From Bacillota bacterium (lineage in GTDB: Bacteria > Bacillota > Bacilli > Alicyclobacillales > SLC66), in contig JAKACU010000015.1 in the NCBI GenBank assembly GCA_021821185.1, positions 1 to 27,374 on the forward strand: a stretch of 27,374 nt of DNA, read 5' to 3'. Of this stretch, positions 17,187 through 24,026 are shown piece after piece (within the stretch, counting starts at the first letter, position 1; every line of letters starts with the position of its first letter). Under the pieces are notes generated by a model, which saw only the letters and a list, made by a program, of their open reading frames with translations, did not search any database and was not told the origin of the DNA. Position numbers and translations under genes: made by a program.

Positions 17187-17192
17187 ATTATA
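17187..17192 (-). promoter_or_regulatory. Probable -10 element upstream of surE
   Basis: A perfect TATAAT on the minus strand lies 28 bases upstream of the surE ATG. No good -35 is seen at 16-18 bases, so the assignment is tentative. Confidence 0.4.
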
Positions 17193-17248
17193 TACGTAAC
17201 ATGTGTTAGCGTATCCCTGCCCATACTATGTCTTGGAGGTGGTACGCC

Positions 17249-17356
17249 ATGTATGTTAACAAGCTGACTAAAGCCCTACCTCACTGCTTACAAGATGAAA
17301 CCTATCATGTTCTACTGCCTGAACCTTTGACACTGTATCGATTTCCTCTGGTGTAA
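17249..17356 (+). CDS. Candidate small ORF, 35 aa, unknown
   Basis: ATG at 17249 has TTGGAGGTGG upstream, with nine bases between GGAGG and the start, and the frame runs 35 codons to TAA. A strong terminator starts 14 bases after the stop and works in this direction. The peptide has a basic start (MYVNKLTKALPHC) and then TYHVLLPEPLTLYRF; no family is recognised and no membrane helix is clear. It is on the plus strand, divergent from surE. The ribosome site plus terminator make this the better of the two plus-strand small ORFs, but no clear promoter was found. Confidence 0.45.
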   Translation: MYVNKLTKALPHCLQDETYHVLLPEPLTLYRFPLV

Positions 17357-17370
17357 AAAGTAAAAACTAC

Positions 17371-17395
17371 GCCAGCTTATCACAGCTGGCTTTTT
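17371..17395. terminator. Bidirectional intrinsic terminator between mtaD and the plus-strand small ORF
   Basis: Seven-base-pair stem GCCAGCT/AGCTGGC with a 6-base loop. It is followed by TTTTTAT on the plus strand, and by GTAGTTTTTAC on the minus strand. It can end both mtaD (minus) and the small plus-strand ORF. Confidence 0.75.
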
Positions 17396-17405
17396 ATCGA
17401 TGAAA

Positions 17406-18713
17406 TTACGATCTAATCTTATTTTGCGGAAGCTTGCTAACAAGCTGATTGACTTCAAACATCACTCGCTGTTTATCGATAGTAAGAAATTCGCCATTTC
17501 GGTATAGCTCTTTTCCGGCAACAAATACACGACGAACATCGCCCGCATGAGAAGCGTAGACGACATGAGACAACAGGCGATTTGCCGGTTGGTACCTTGG
17601 TCCCGAGACATCAATTAACTGAAAGTCAGCAGGTGCTCCGATATCTAGAGTCCCAAAACCTGCCGGTAAAAATAAAGCTTTTGCTCCACCAGCAGTCGCC
17701 ATATATAAAGCTTCAGAAGCAGAAATTGCTGTGGGATATTCTAATGCTCCTTTGTGCAAAAGGGCGACTAGGCGCATTTCTTCATACATATCGAGTTTGT
17801 TGTTGCTTGATGCGCCATCGGTGCCAAGTCCCACACTCATTTTGCGCGCCATCATCGACACCACCGATGCAATTCCACTTCCTAATTTGAGGTTGGATCC
17901 CGGATTATGAGCAACATGGACATTATGATGCGCCAAAATATCGATATCCTGATCATCCAGATAAATAGCATGAGCCACTAAAACATGTTGTGACAATAAT
18001 CCCGCATTGCGTAATAATATGGTTGGTGAAACGCCATATTGTCGTTTTAAATCTTTGTTCTCGGATCGCGTCTCCGACAAGTGTATCTGTACCATCACAT
18101 TTAATTTGTGCGCTTGACCCATAATTTTCTTTATGTATTCCGGAGAACAAGTGTAGGGAGAATGTGGTGCCATGGTCGTAACAATTCTGCCATGTCCAGC
18201 TCCCTGAAAGTCCTTGGCAAACGCAACAGCCGCATGAAGCATTTCGTCGCTGTAAGGTAAAATACTCATTAGAGAGCTTCCAAGGACAGCACGCATCCCA
18301 GAATCGATGACGGCTTGCGCTACTTTCTCCATATGAAAATACATATCCGTAAAGCAAGTGGTTCCTGTTTCAAGCATTTCCATCATGGCCAATTGCGAAC
18401 CTACAGAGATGTCATCAGCCGTCAAAGTCTCTTCAGCAGGCCAGATGTAATCCGATAACCACGTTTGCAAAGGCAAATCATCTGCATATCCTCGTAATAA
18501 GGACATGGCCGCATGGCCATGCGTGTTAATGAATCCTGGAAGAATCAACATGCCCTTTCCCCATACCACATCGTCGAATTGATGTACAGGAGATTCACAT
18601 GTGCCTGGTTGCACATCAATGAACTTGCCATCTTGTACGATAGCATACCCCAACTCGTAAGAACCTTCATTGTTAGTAAAATACAACACATCGCGAATCA
18701 ATGTACGTGCCAA
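17406..18713 (-). CDS. mtaD: 5-methylthioadenosine/S-adenosylhomocysteine deaminase-type amidohydrolase
   Basis: A 435-residue metal-dependent amidohydrolase of the MTA/SAH deaminase group, converting these adenosine thioethers to the inosyl forms in methyl-cycle by-product disposal. Metal and active-site marks are present in order: NTHGHAAMSLLRGYADDLPL (H-x-H metal pair), TCFTDMYF, MVQIHLSETRSE, HAIYLDDQDI, VAHNPGSNLKLGSG, and GLGTDGASSNNKLDMYEEMR with the metal-binding Asp. These are typical of MtaD, although related deaminases for other purines share most of them, so substrate is fairly, not fully, sure. The start is TTG at 18713 with GAGGTGA upstream. It follows rex and a candidate small ORF. 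Confidence 0.88.
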   Translation of the reverse strand: MARTLIRDVLYFTNNEGSYELGYAIVQDGKFIDVQPGTCESPVHQFDDVVWGKGMLILPGFINTHGHAAMSLLRGYADDLPLQTWLSDYIWPAEETLTADDISVGSQLAMMEMLETGTTCFTDMYFHMEKVAQAVIDSGMRAVLGSSLMSILPYSDEMLHAAVAFAKDFQGAGHGRIVTTMAPHSPYTCSPEYIKKIMGQAHKLNVMVQIHLSETRSENKDLKRQYGVSPTILLRNAGLLSQHVLVAHAIYLDDQDIDILAHHNVHVAHNPGSNLKLGSGIASVVSMMARKMSVGLGTDGASSNNKLDMYEEMRLVALLHKGALEYPTAISASEALYMATAGGAKALFLPAGFGTLDIGAPADFQLIDVSGPRYQPANRLLSHVVYASHAGDVRRVFVAGKELYRNGEFLTIDKQRVMFEVNQLVSKLPQNKIRS

Positions 18714-18719
18714 AACTGC

Positions 18720-18827
18720 TCACCTCGTTTCGTTTTGACAGACGCAAGAAACCCGACTTTCTAAAGTATCAATGACTACAAAAAACAAATCCCGCACTTT
18801 ATGCACATTGTCGGTCATAACAAACAA
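18720..18827 (-). CDS. Candidate small ORF between rex and mtaD, 35 aa
   Basis: Starting at TTG 18827, nine bases after AGAAGGA, the frame is open for 35 codons and stops inside the mtaD leader. An ATG three codons later (18818) is the alternative start. The peptide reads like a real small protein, with MTDNVHKVRDLFFVVIDTLE then a Cys-x-Cys pair and a polar end. I recognise no family. It begins 17 bases after rex and ends 6 bases before mtaD, so it would be an internal gene of a rex-mtaD transcript. The alternative is a non-coding mtaD leader. Confidence 0.4.
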   Translation of the reverse strand: MFVMTDNVHKVRDLFFVVIDTLESRVSCVCQNETR

Positions 18828-18844
18828 AACTTCTTGTCCTTCTG

Positions 18845-19468
18845 CTATTCAATGATATAGTATGCCAATGATTGAAGTTCTGTCGTCATGTCTGTTCTTC
18901 GAACATGCACATTTGCAGGAACTTTTAAACTTGTCGGCGCAAAATTTAAAATAACACGGATGCCGCAACGAACCATCACATCACATACTTCTTGAGCCGA
19001 AAACGCAGGCACTGCAATAATTCCCATTTGAAATCCAATCGTTCTTGCATCTTCCTCAAGTTTCAAAAGGGGTTTAATTGTCAGTTTTCCTACTTGTGCA
19101 TCCACTTTTTTAGGATCTTGATCGTATAAACCGGCTATAGTTATACGTTCATTTTGAAAACGCGTATAATTCGATAATGCCATGCCAAGATGTCCGACGC
19201 CTACAAGGGCTACTCGAATTTGTTGATCCAGATGCAGAATCTGTTCCAATTTTCGTGCCAGATATTCCACTTCATAACCTACACCTTTTCGCCCAAACTC
19301 CCCAAAATAGGCAAGATCTTTTCGTATCTGTGCAGGATTTAGATCCAGTTTGGCGCCCATTTCTTTGGATGATACGGTGTCTATGCCAGCGTCTAGAAGA
19401 TCCTGGACATGTCTGAGATAAATGGGTAATCGTCGAACCACGGAAGGCGAAATCTTTGCCTCTTTCAT
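18845..19468 (-). CDS. rex: Redox-sensing transcriptional repressor Rex
   Basis: DNA-binding repressor that senses the NADH/NAD+ ratio and controls fermentation and respiration genes. Residues 1-78 form the winged helix (SPSVVRRLPIYLRHVQDLL, SSKEMGAKLDLNPAQIRKDLAYFGEFGRKGVGY). The Rossmann NAD(H) domain starts with IRVALVGVGHLGMAL, where GVGHLG at 90-95 is the nucleotide loop, and ends with the domain-swapping C-terminal helix TELQSLAYYI. Length 207 residues is usual. ATG at 19468 has AAAGGGGGATG upstream. A palindrome fitting the Rex consensus lies 40 bases upstream, so autoregulation is likely. Confidence 0.95.
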   Translation of the reverse strand: MKEAKISPSVVRRLPIYLRHVQDLLDAGIDTVSSKEMGAKLDLNPAQIRKDLAYFGEFGRKGVGYEVEYLARKLEQILHLDQQIRVALVGVGHLGMALSNYTRFQNERITIAGLYDQDPKKVDAQVGKLTIKPLLKLEEDARTIGFQMGIIAVPAFSAQEVCDVMVRCGIRVILNFAPTSLKVPANVHVRRTDMTTELQSLAYYIIE

Positions 19469-19507
19469 ACCTAATTACATCCCCCTTTGTCGATTACCTA
19501 ATTTACT

Positions 19508-19525
19508 TCGTGATAAATACCACAA
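19508..19525. promoter_or_regulatory. Putative Rex operator
   Basis: TCGTGATAAATACCACAA fits the Rex box TTGTG-N8-CACAA with one mismatch and an AT-rich spacer. It sits upstream of rex, between rex and the tRNA-Lys promoter, and suggests NADH-dependent autoregulation of rex. Confidence 0.55.
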
Positions 19526-19537
19526 ATCCCTTCTCGC

Positions 19538-19566
19538 TTGAGTTCTCCGACCAAGTGGCGTATTAT
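19538..19566 (+). promoter_or_regulatory. Promoter of tRNA-Lys
   Basis: TTGAGT (19538-19543), a 17-base spacer and TATTAT (19561-19566) on the plus strand. The tRNA begins 15 bases after the -10 element. The two hexamers match the sigma-A consensus at 4 and 5 positions respectively. Confidence 0.65.
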
Positions 19567-19581
19567 AGGGATAAGTATCGT

Positions 19582-19657
19582 GGGCCGTTAGCTCAACTGG
19601 TAGAGCATCCGACTCTTAATCGGAGGGTTGCAGGTTCGATTCCTGTACGACCCACCA
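19582..19657 (+). tRNA. tRNA-Lys (anticodon CUU), CCA encoded
   Basis: A 76-base cloverleaf. Acceptor GGGCCGT/ACGACCC, D-arm GCTC/GAGC, anticodon stem TCCGA/TCGGA with loop CTCTTAA (anticodon CTT, lysine), T-arm GCAGG-TTCGATT-CCTGT, discriminator A and encoded CCA. The acceptor stem has a C-A mismatch at position 4-69; relatives normally show T-A or C-G there. The T-stem also has one G-T pair. All else is standard, so it is probably functional. Confidence 0.95.
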
Positions 19658-19661
19658 ACAC

Positions 19662-19699
19662 AAAGGCGGAGATCTTGAAAGTAAAAGATCTCCGCCTTT
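19662..19699. terminator. Terminator between tRNA-Lys and tpx
   Basis: Fifteen-base-pair perfect stem AAAGGCGGAGATCTT/AAGATCTCCGCCTTT with an 8-base loop, starting 4 bases after the tRNA. A T-rich run follows on the plus strand; the minus side, after tpx, has only TTTG, so it is better for the tRNA than for tpx. Confidence 0.8.
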
Positions 19700-19712
19700 C
19701 TTGTTGTATTGT

Positions 19713-20237
19713 TTACTTTTGCAGGGCTTCTTTTGCCGCTTCAATAGCAGCCTCATAATTGGGATGTTGCGTCACTTCAGGGACATATTCTACATAGGAT
19801 ACAACGCCATGTTGATTGATAACAAAGACGGCACGAGCTTCAAGACGAAGGTCTTTCATGTATGTACCAAATGCGGTACCGAAAGACATGGAGCGATGAT
19901 CTGACAACGTTTCGACTCGATCAATGCCAGCAGCACCACACCAACGTTTTTGAGCAAAAGGCAGATCAGCGCTGACAGTAAGTACAACAACGTCATCGCC
20001 AAGTGTACTCGCCTCTTCGTTAAAGCGCCTTGTTTGTGCATCACAAACACCAGTGTCCAAAGATGGAACCACGCTGACTAAGACAACTCGACCAAAATAC
20101 GATGATAGTTGGACATCTTTAAGAGAATTGGTTAAAAGCGTAGCATCCGGCGCTTTATCCCCTATTTTCAATTCAGGTCCAACAAGGGTCACAGCCCCTC
20201 CAGCAAATGTAACTGCACCAGTACGTTCTTGTGACAT
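19713..20237 (-). CDS. tpx: Thiol peroxidase (atypical 2-Cys peroxiredoxin)
   Basis: Reduces hydrogen and alkyl peroxides using thioredoxin. A 174-residue peroxiredoxin with the Tpx start (TFAGGAVTLVGPELKIGDKAPD). The peroxidatic cysteine is Cys65 in PSLDTGVCDAQTRRFN and the resolving cysteine is Cys100 in FAQKRWCGAAGI, the spacing expected for Tpx. ATG at 20237 has AAAGGTGGAG upstream. It follows the secreted unknown gene by 33 bases and dinG beyond, so it may share their transcript. No hydroperoxide-regulator site was recognised. Confidence 0.95.
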   Translation of the reverse strand: MSQERTGAVTFAGGAVTLVGPELKIGDKAPDATLLTNSLKDVQLSSYFGRVVLVSVVPSLDTGVCDAQTRRFNEEASTLGDDVVVLTVSADLPFAQKRWCGAAGIDRVETLSDHRSMSFGTAFGTYMKDLRLEARAVFVINQHGVVSYVEYVPEVTQHPNYEAAIEAAKEALQK

Positions 20238-20270
20238 GGTACTCCACCTTTCCCATCCATCTATCTATTA

Positions 20271-21128
20271 TTACTTAACCATTATACCGTATAAATGAGC
20301 ATGTTTGCCATGCAAAGGCAACATCAGACCGTGAGGACCGGCTACTAAGGTCAAGCTTCCTGACCCCTCCACGCGATAGACATCTGCCCATAGTTCGTAA
20401 AGGTTCTCAACGAGGTCCACCTTTTTGTTTGTTGAACTCTTAGACGTGTCATCGATAATAACAGCCACTTTAGGGTCAAGAATGGTCAAAACTTTAGGTT
20501 GTGGACCACCTTGTAACTTCGACAATTGTAATAGCAAAACGTCCTGTTCCCGTGGCCACGGGTCTGAATTCTGGCGTGGAACTTGCAGGACCGTTGCGAC
20601 GTCCATATTGGGCACATCAACATGAAGCATCATGTAGGAGTGAGATAAACCTTGTTCATTTTGCGGCAAAATAGAAGCCGTTACCGAACCTATGCCATCA
20701 ATACGCAAATTTTCCTTTCGGTGATAAAAGATCATCCCGCCCATGTCAATGGTAGGTCTTTCATCGACCCGGTCACCGACAAGCACCCGAACAGAAGCAT
20801 GTAAATTGGCGCAGACAAGTTGATATAGAGCAAGATCATTTTTCGTCAGATGACCAATCGGAACGCCATACAAAATAACGACATTCGTGCGAATGAGTTG
20901 TTGCAAAGGTTGTTTTGCTATTTTCCTTAAGGAATCATAAGGGATGCCATACAGGATTTTATCTTGTACTATAACGCGAAAGCATGGCGGTGCAGCATAC
21001 ACGTCCAGGCGTGATGTGGCAGGCACATCAGGACTTGTTGCAGCTAGCACAGGTGCATGAAGCAACGCAATTCCTGACATACAAAGAATGGTACATATGA
21101 TCCCCATCATGAAGCGTCTCCACATCAT
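20271..21128 (-). CDS. Secreted protein of unknown function
   Basis: A 285-residue protein with an N-terminal signal: basic MMWRRF, a hydrophobic stretch about 8-28, then PVLAATS giving a plausible signal-peptidase I site near residue 30. There is a cysteine in the hydrophobic part but no lipobox. The mature part is a soluble alpha/beta protein with segments such as FRVIVQDKILYGIPYDSL, LIRTNVVILYGVPI and a C-terminal strand-rich region. I recognise no family and see no catalytic motif. It starts 12 bases after dinG (AAGGCGGGG site) and precedes tpx, suggesting operon expression. Confidence 0.65.
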   Translation of the reverse strand: MMWRRFMMGIICTILCMSGIALLHAPVLAATSPDVPATSRLDVYAAPPCFRVIVQDKILYGIPYDSLRKIAKQPLQQLIRTNVVILYGVPIGHLTKNDLALYQLVCANLHASVRVLVGDRVDERPTIDMGGMIFYHRKENLRIDGIGSVTASILPQNEQGLSHSYMMLHVDVPNMDVATVLQVPRQNSDPWPREQDVLLLQLSKLQGGPQPKVLTILDPKVAVIIDDTSKSSTNKKVDLVENLYELWADVYRVEGSGSLTLVAGPHGLMLPLHGKHAHLYGIMVK

Positions 21129-21140
21129 TATAGCCCCGCC

Positions 21141-23960
21141 TTAAAAGTAAGCGTCTGCTTGTTGTACACTGTCCTCAAGTGACCCAATGTGTTGCGAAAG
21201 CCGCGGTAATGACCGTAAAAAAAGTTTCCCATACGATGCTTGGAAAATGCGATTATCCAAAACAAATACAGCACCTCGATCCTGACTAGAACGGATGAGC
21301 CGACCAAATCCCTGCGTAAATCGAATAACGGCTTGTGGGACAGAGTAATCCATAAACGGGTGTCTGCCCTGCTGTTTGAGGCGCTCGGTCCTTGCTTCTA
21401 CGATTGGATTGGTTGGCACATCAAACGGTAACTTGACAATGACAATACAGGATAAGTCTTCCCCTTTGATGTCAATTCCTTCCCAAAAGCTATTGACGCC
21501 AAATAAAACCGCTCGATTCGTTCGTCGAAATGTTTCAATCAATCGCGAACGGCGATGGTCATCATGCCCCTGTGCCAAAAGTCGAATACCCTGTTGTAAA
21601 AAGGGCTGATGTTGTTTTTGATACACCATTTCCAGCATCTGATACGAGGTGAATAAAACTAACGTACGTCCTTTTGCTTTCACCGCAATGGATCGAATAG
21701 CATGGCCAACGGCTTCAGAAAAACTCGGATCATTTACCTTAGGCAAATCATTCGGCATACATAAAATCGCTTGACGATCATACAAAAAAGGTGAACTCAC
21801 GATAAGATCGTCGACTTTTCCTTCTGTCATCAAGGGCAACAAGCCAACTTGTGACAAGAAATAAGTAAATGATCGATCTACTGTCAACGTTGCTGACGTA
21901 AAAATGACGCTATCACGCTTGTCGTATAGCGATGACCGAAGAATGCCGCCAACGGACAACGGCGCCAGATGAAACGAAGCGCTGACACCGGATTTGCGCG
22001 TCCATTTTGTTAACCAACCAACAAACTCATCCTCACTTTGGGTGAGCAATGTAACATCAAGTACGACCGTGAACCCATTAGCAATATGCCTCACTAAACC
22101 AAAAACATCCTCCATACGACCTGCCATCGTATCGGATCGTTCGATCTCTTCAATCAATCGCTCATATTCTTTAATAACTGTGCTTAAAATTTGATTGGCT
22201 TGCTGTACACGCTGTGCACAGTCTAAGACAGAGGCATACCTATCCTCTTCCAAGAGGAGCTTTGTGATACGAACTTCCGTTCGATTAGCTCGTTCCTCGA
22301 GAAATCGATGAATCGCCTGAAAAAGCGATTTGCTTTCTTTGGCAAGATCAAGCACCGTTCTGTACGCTTTTTGCGCTACGGTAAGATATGGCTGCCACTC
22401 TGCCTTGCCTTGAACAATGGAAGCAGCCAACATCGCCTCTAATTCTGGCAAGTGACTCGTACGTGTTTGTACAAGCCGATCCATGAATCGACGCAATTCT
22501 TCTTCTTTGGCCTCAGCACCCAGATTTTTCGTAGCTTGCTCTTCTAAGTGGTGAGCTTCGTCAAGGATCACGTGTTTGTGCGGCGGCAAAACGCGATGAT
22601 CAGCCATGATGTCAGAAAGTACGAGGGAATGGTTTGTAATCAAGATATCGGATGACAATGCACGCTGTCGCGCGACAAAGAAATAACAATCATGAAAAAA
22701 TGGGCACCTTTTACCGAGGCAAGATTCCGTCTCACTTTGAATGGTGCGCCACCACTCCGTCTCTCTACCTTCCATCGCCAATTCTTCGCGATCTCCCGTG
22801 CTTGACTGTGTCAACCAACTAAGAACAGCAACGATAAAATTTGCTTCCTCATTGAGTAAGACTGGCAGAGCCTGAGCTTTCTGTGCAACCTTTCGCAAAC
22901 AAACGTAGTTATTGCGCCCTTTCAAGATCGTACTACTAAAAGAAAAAGGCAATGCTTTTTTTGCAATCTCAATATCCTGGGTTTGCAGTTGCTCTTGCAA
23001 AGCTACGGTATGTGTAGCAACAACCACACGCTGTCCCGTCTGAACAGCATACGAAATGGCTGGCAATAAATAACCTAACGATTTACCCGTGCCTGTACCT
23101 GCTTCAACCACAAGTAAACGCGACGCAGCAAACGCTTGGGCTACTTTTTTTGCCATTTGCTCCTGGCCGATACGGCGTTCAAAGGCAAAATTCGTGATAC
23201 CTTGTAGGGAATGGCGCAAAAGTTTAACAGTAGTCGCCACAAAGTCTTCTTGCACTGGATTGTTGTCTCGCTGTATAGCGTTCTCAGCGACTTTAGCAGC
23301 CTCTAGAAACGCCAAGTCGAAGAGTACTTTGATAGGTTTGTCTGATGCTTGGGACGCATTAGAAAACAAATACGTAATCGCATCTTGCATAATTTGGCGA
23401 AGTGAATTTGACAGGGAAGGTGCTAGGGCGATCGTCTGTAACGTAATCAATGGTAAGTCAAATAGTCCCTGAAACAATCGCGCACAAGTTTGCTCATATA
23501 ATCGGATCAGGTCATATAATGGCAGCGTTGAAGGATCATCGATTGCACCCCCCATCAACCCATAAAATGCGGCTGCATCAAACACCAATCGTCGCGACAA
23601 GGTAGGAACGACGATTCGCACTAATGATCCAAAATCGATCCATTGCGCCACATCAAGTGACGCATAACCGAATTCTTCCACAATCCTTTCGAGTTTACTG
23701 GCAGCTTCGTCAGACTCTACAACGACAAAGGAACCGCCAATTTTTTCGCAAAGTATAGTCCACACTCGGCCAAAATCCTGAATCACCTGAGTTTGATCCC
23801 TGTTTTCGTCATGCAAGTGATAATGCTCTGAATTTCCATCGCGAAAGGCATGTACCTGAACACGTGAAATCGGATTGTACAAAATAATTTCCTGAATAAC
23901 ATCTTCACCATTCGATAATGGTACCCATCGCCACGCTAATAAACTATACTTCTGATTCAA
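21141..23960 (-). CDS. dinG: DinG-type ATP-dependent helicase with degenerate exonuclease domain
   Basis: Superfamily 2 XPD/Rad3-type 5'-3' DNA helicase. Counting from ATG 23987: Walker A EAGTGTGKS at 295-303, four cysteines able to bind an iron-sulfur cluster (YVCLRK, ESCLGKRC and HDCYFF), DEAHHLEE, NSFWEGIDIKGEDL and QGFGRLIRS. Residues about 10-165 align with the DnaQ-like exonuclease found in DinG of Firmicutes, but the DLETTG motif is replaced by AWRWVP and the later His/Asp residues are not seen, so this domain should be inactive. Start chosen at TTG 23960, since GAGGGTGG precedes it, the promoter would leave ATG 23987 almost leaderless, and alignment with exonuclease starts fits. ATG 23987 is the alternative. 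Context with panBC and ypmA matches B. subtilis. Confidence 0.9.
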   Translation of the reverse strand: MNQKYSLLAWRWVPLSNGEDVIQEIILYNPISRVQVHAFRDGNSEHYHLHDENRDQTQVIQDFGRVWTILCEKIGGSFVVVESDEAASKLERIVEEFGYASLDVAQWIDFGSLVRIVVPTLSRRLVFDAAAFYGLMGGAIDDPSTLPLYDLIRLYEQTCARLFQGLFDLPLITLQTIALAPSLSNSLRQIMQDAITYLFSNASQASDKPIKVLFDLAFLEAAKVAENAIQRDNNPVQEDFVATTVKLLRHSLQGITNFAFERRIGQEQMAKKVAQAFAASRLLVVEAGTGTGKSLGYLLPAISYAVQTGQRVVVATHTVALQEQLQTQDIEIAKKALPFSFSSTILKGRNNYVCLRKVAQKAQALPVLLNEEANFIVAVLSWLTQSSTGDREELAMEGRETEWWRTIQSETESCLGKRCPFFHDCYFFVARQRALSSDILITNHSLVLSDIMADHRVLPPHKHVILDEAHHLEEQATKNLGAEAKEEELRRFMDRLVQTRTSHLPELEAMLAASIVQGKAEWQPYLTVAQKAYRTVLDLAKESKSLFQAIHRFLEERANRTEVRITKLLLEEDRYASVLDCAQRVQQANQILSTVIKEYERLIEEIERSDTMAGRMEDVFGLVRHIANGFTVVLDVTLLTQSEDEFVGWLTKWTRKSGVSASFHLAPLSVGGILRSSLYDKRDSVIFTSATLTVDRSFTYFLSQVGLLPLMTEGKVDDLIVSSPFLYDRQAILCMPNDLPKVNDPSFSEAVGHAIRSIAVKAKGRTLVLFTSYQMLEMVYQKQHQPFLQQGIRLLAQGHDDHRRSRLIETFRRTNRAVLFGVNSFWEGIDIKGEDLSCIVIVKLPFDVPTNPIVEARTERLKQQGRHPFMDYSVPQAVIRFTQGFGRLIRSSQDRGAVFVLDNRIFQASYGKLFLRSLPRLSQHIGSLEDSVQQADAYF

Positions 23961-23995
23961 AGACAAGCCACCCTCGTCCAATCCCATTTGAAATT

Positions 23996-24025
23996 AGTAT
24001 CCGAGAATGTATGCCACTCTGTCAA
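23996..24025 (-). promoter_or_regulatory. Probable sigma-A promoter for dinG
   Basis: Minus strand TTGACA (24020-24025, perfect -35), 18-base spacer, GATACT (23996-24001). It overlaps the end of the TPR gene. Predicted transcription start is near 23989, which favours a dinG start downstream of ATG 23987. Confidence 0.55.
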
Positions 24026-24026
24026 T

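Noticed and set aside
17159..17224. Longer SurE start giving 22 extra residues
   Set aside because: SurE proteins begin directly with the strand before NDDG, and the strong ribosome site is at ATG 17158.
21040..21128. Lipoprotein signal in the secreted unknown protein
   Set aside because: The cysteine lies inside the hydrophobic stretch without a lipobox; an A-x-A type site is more likely.
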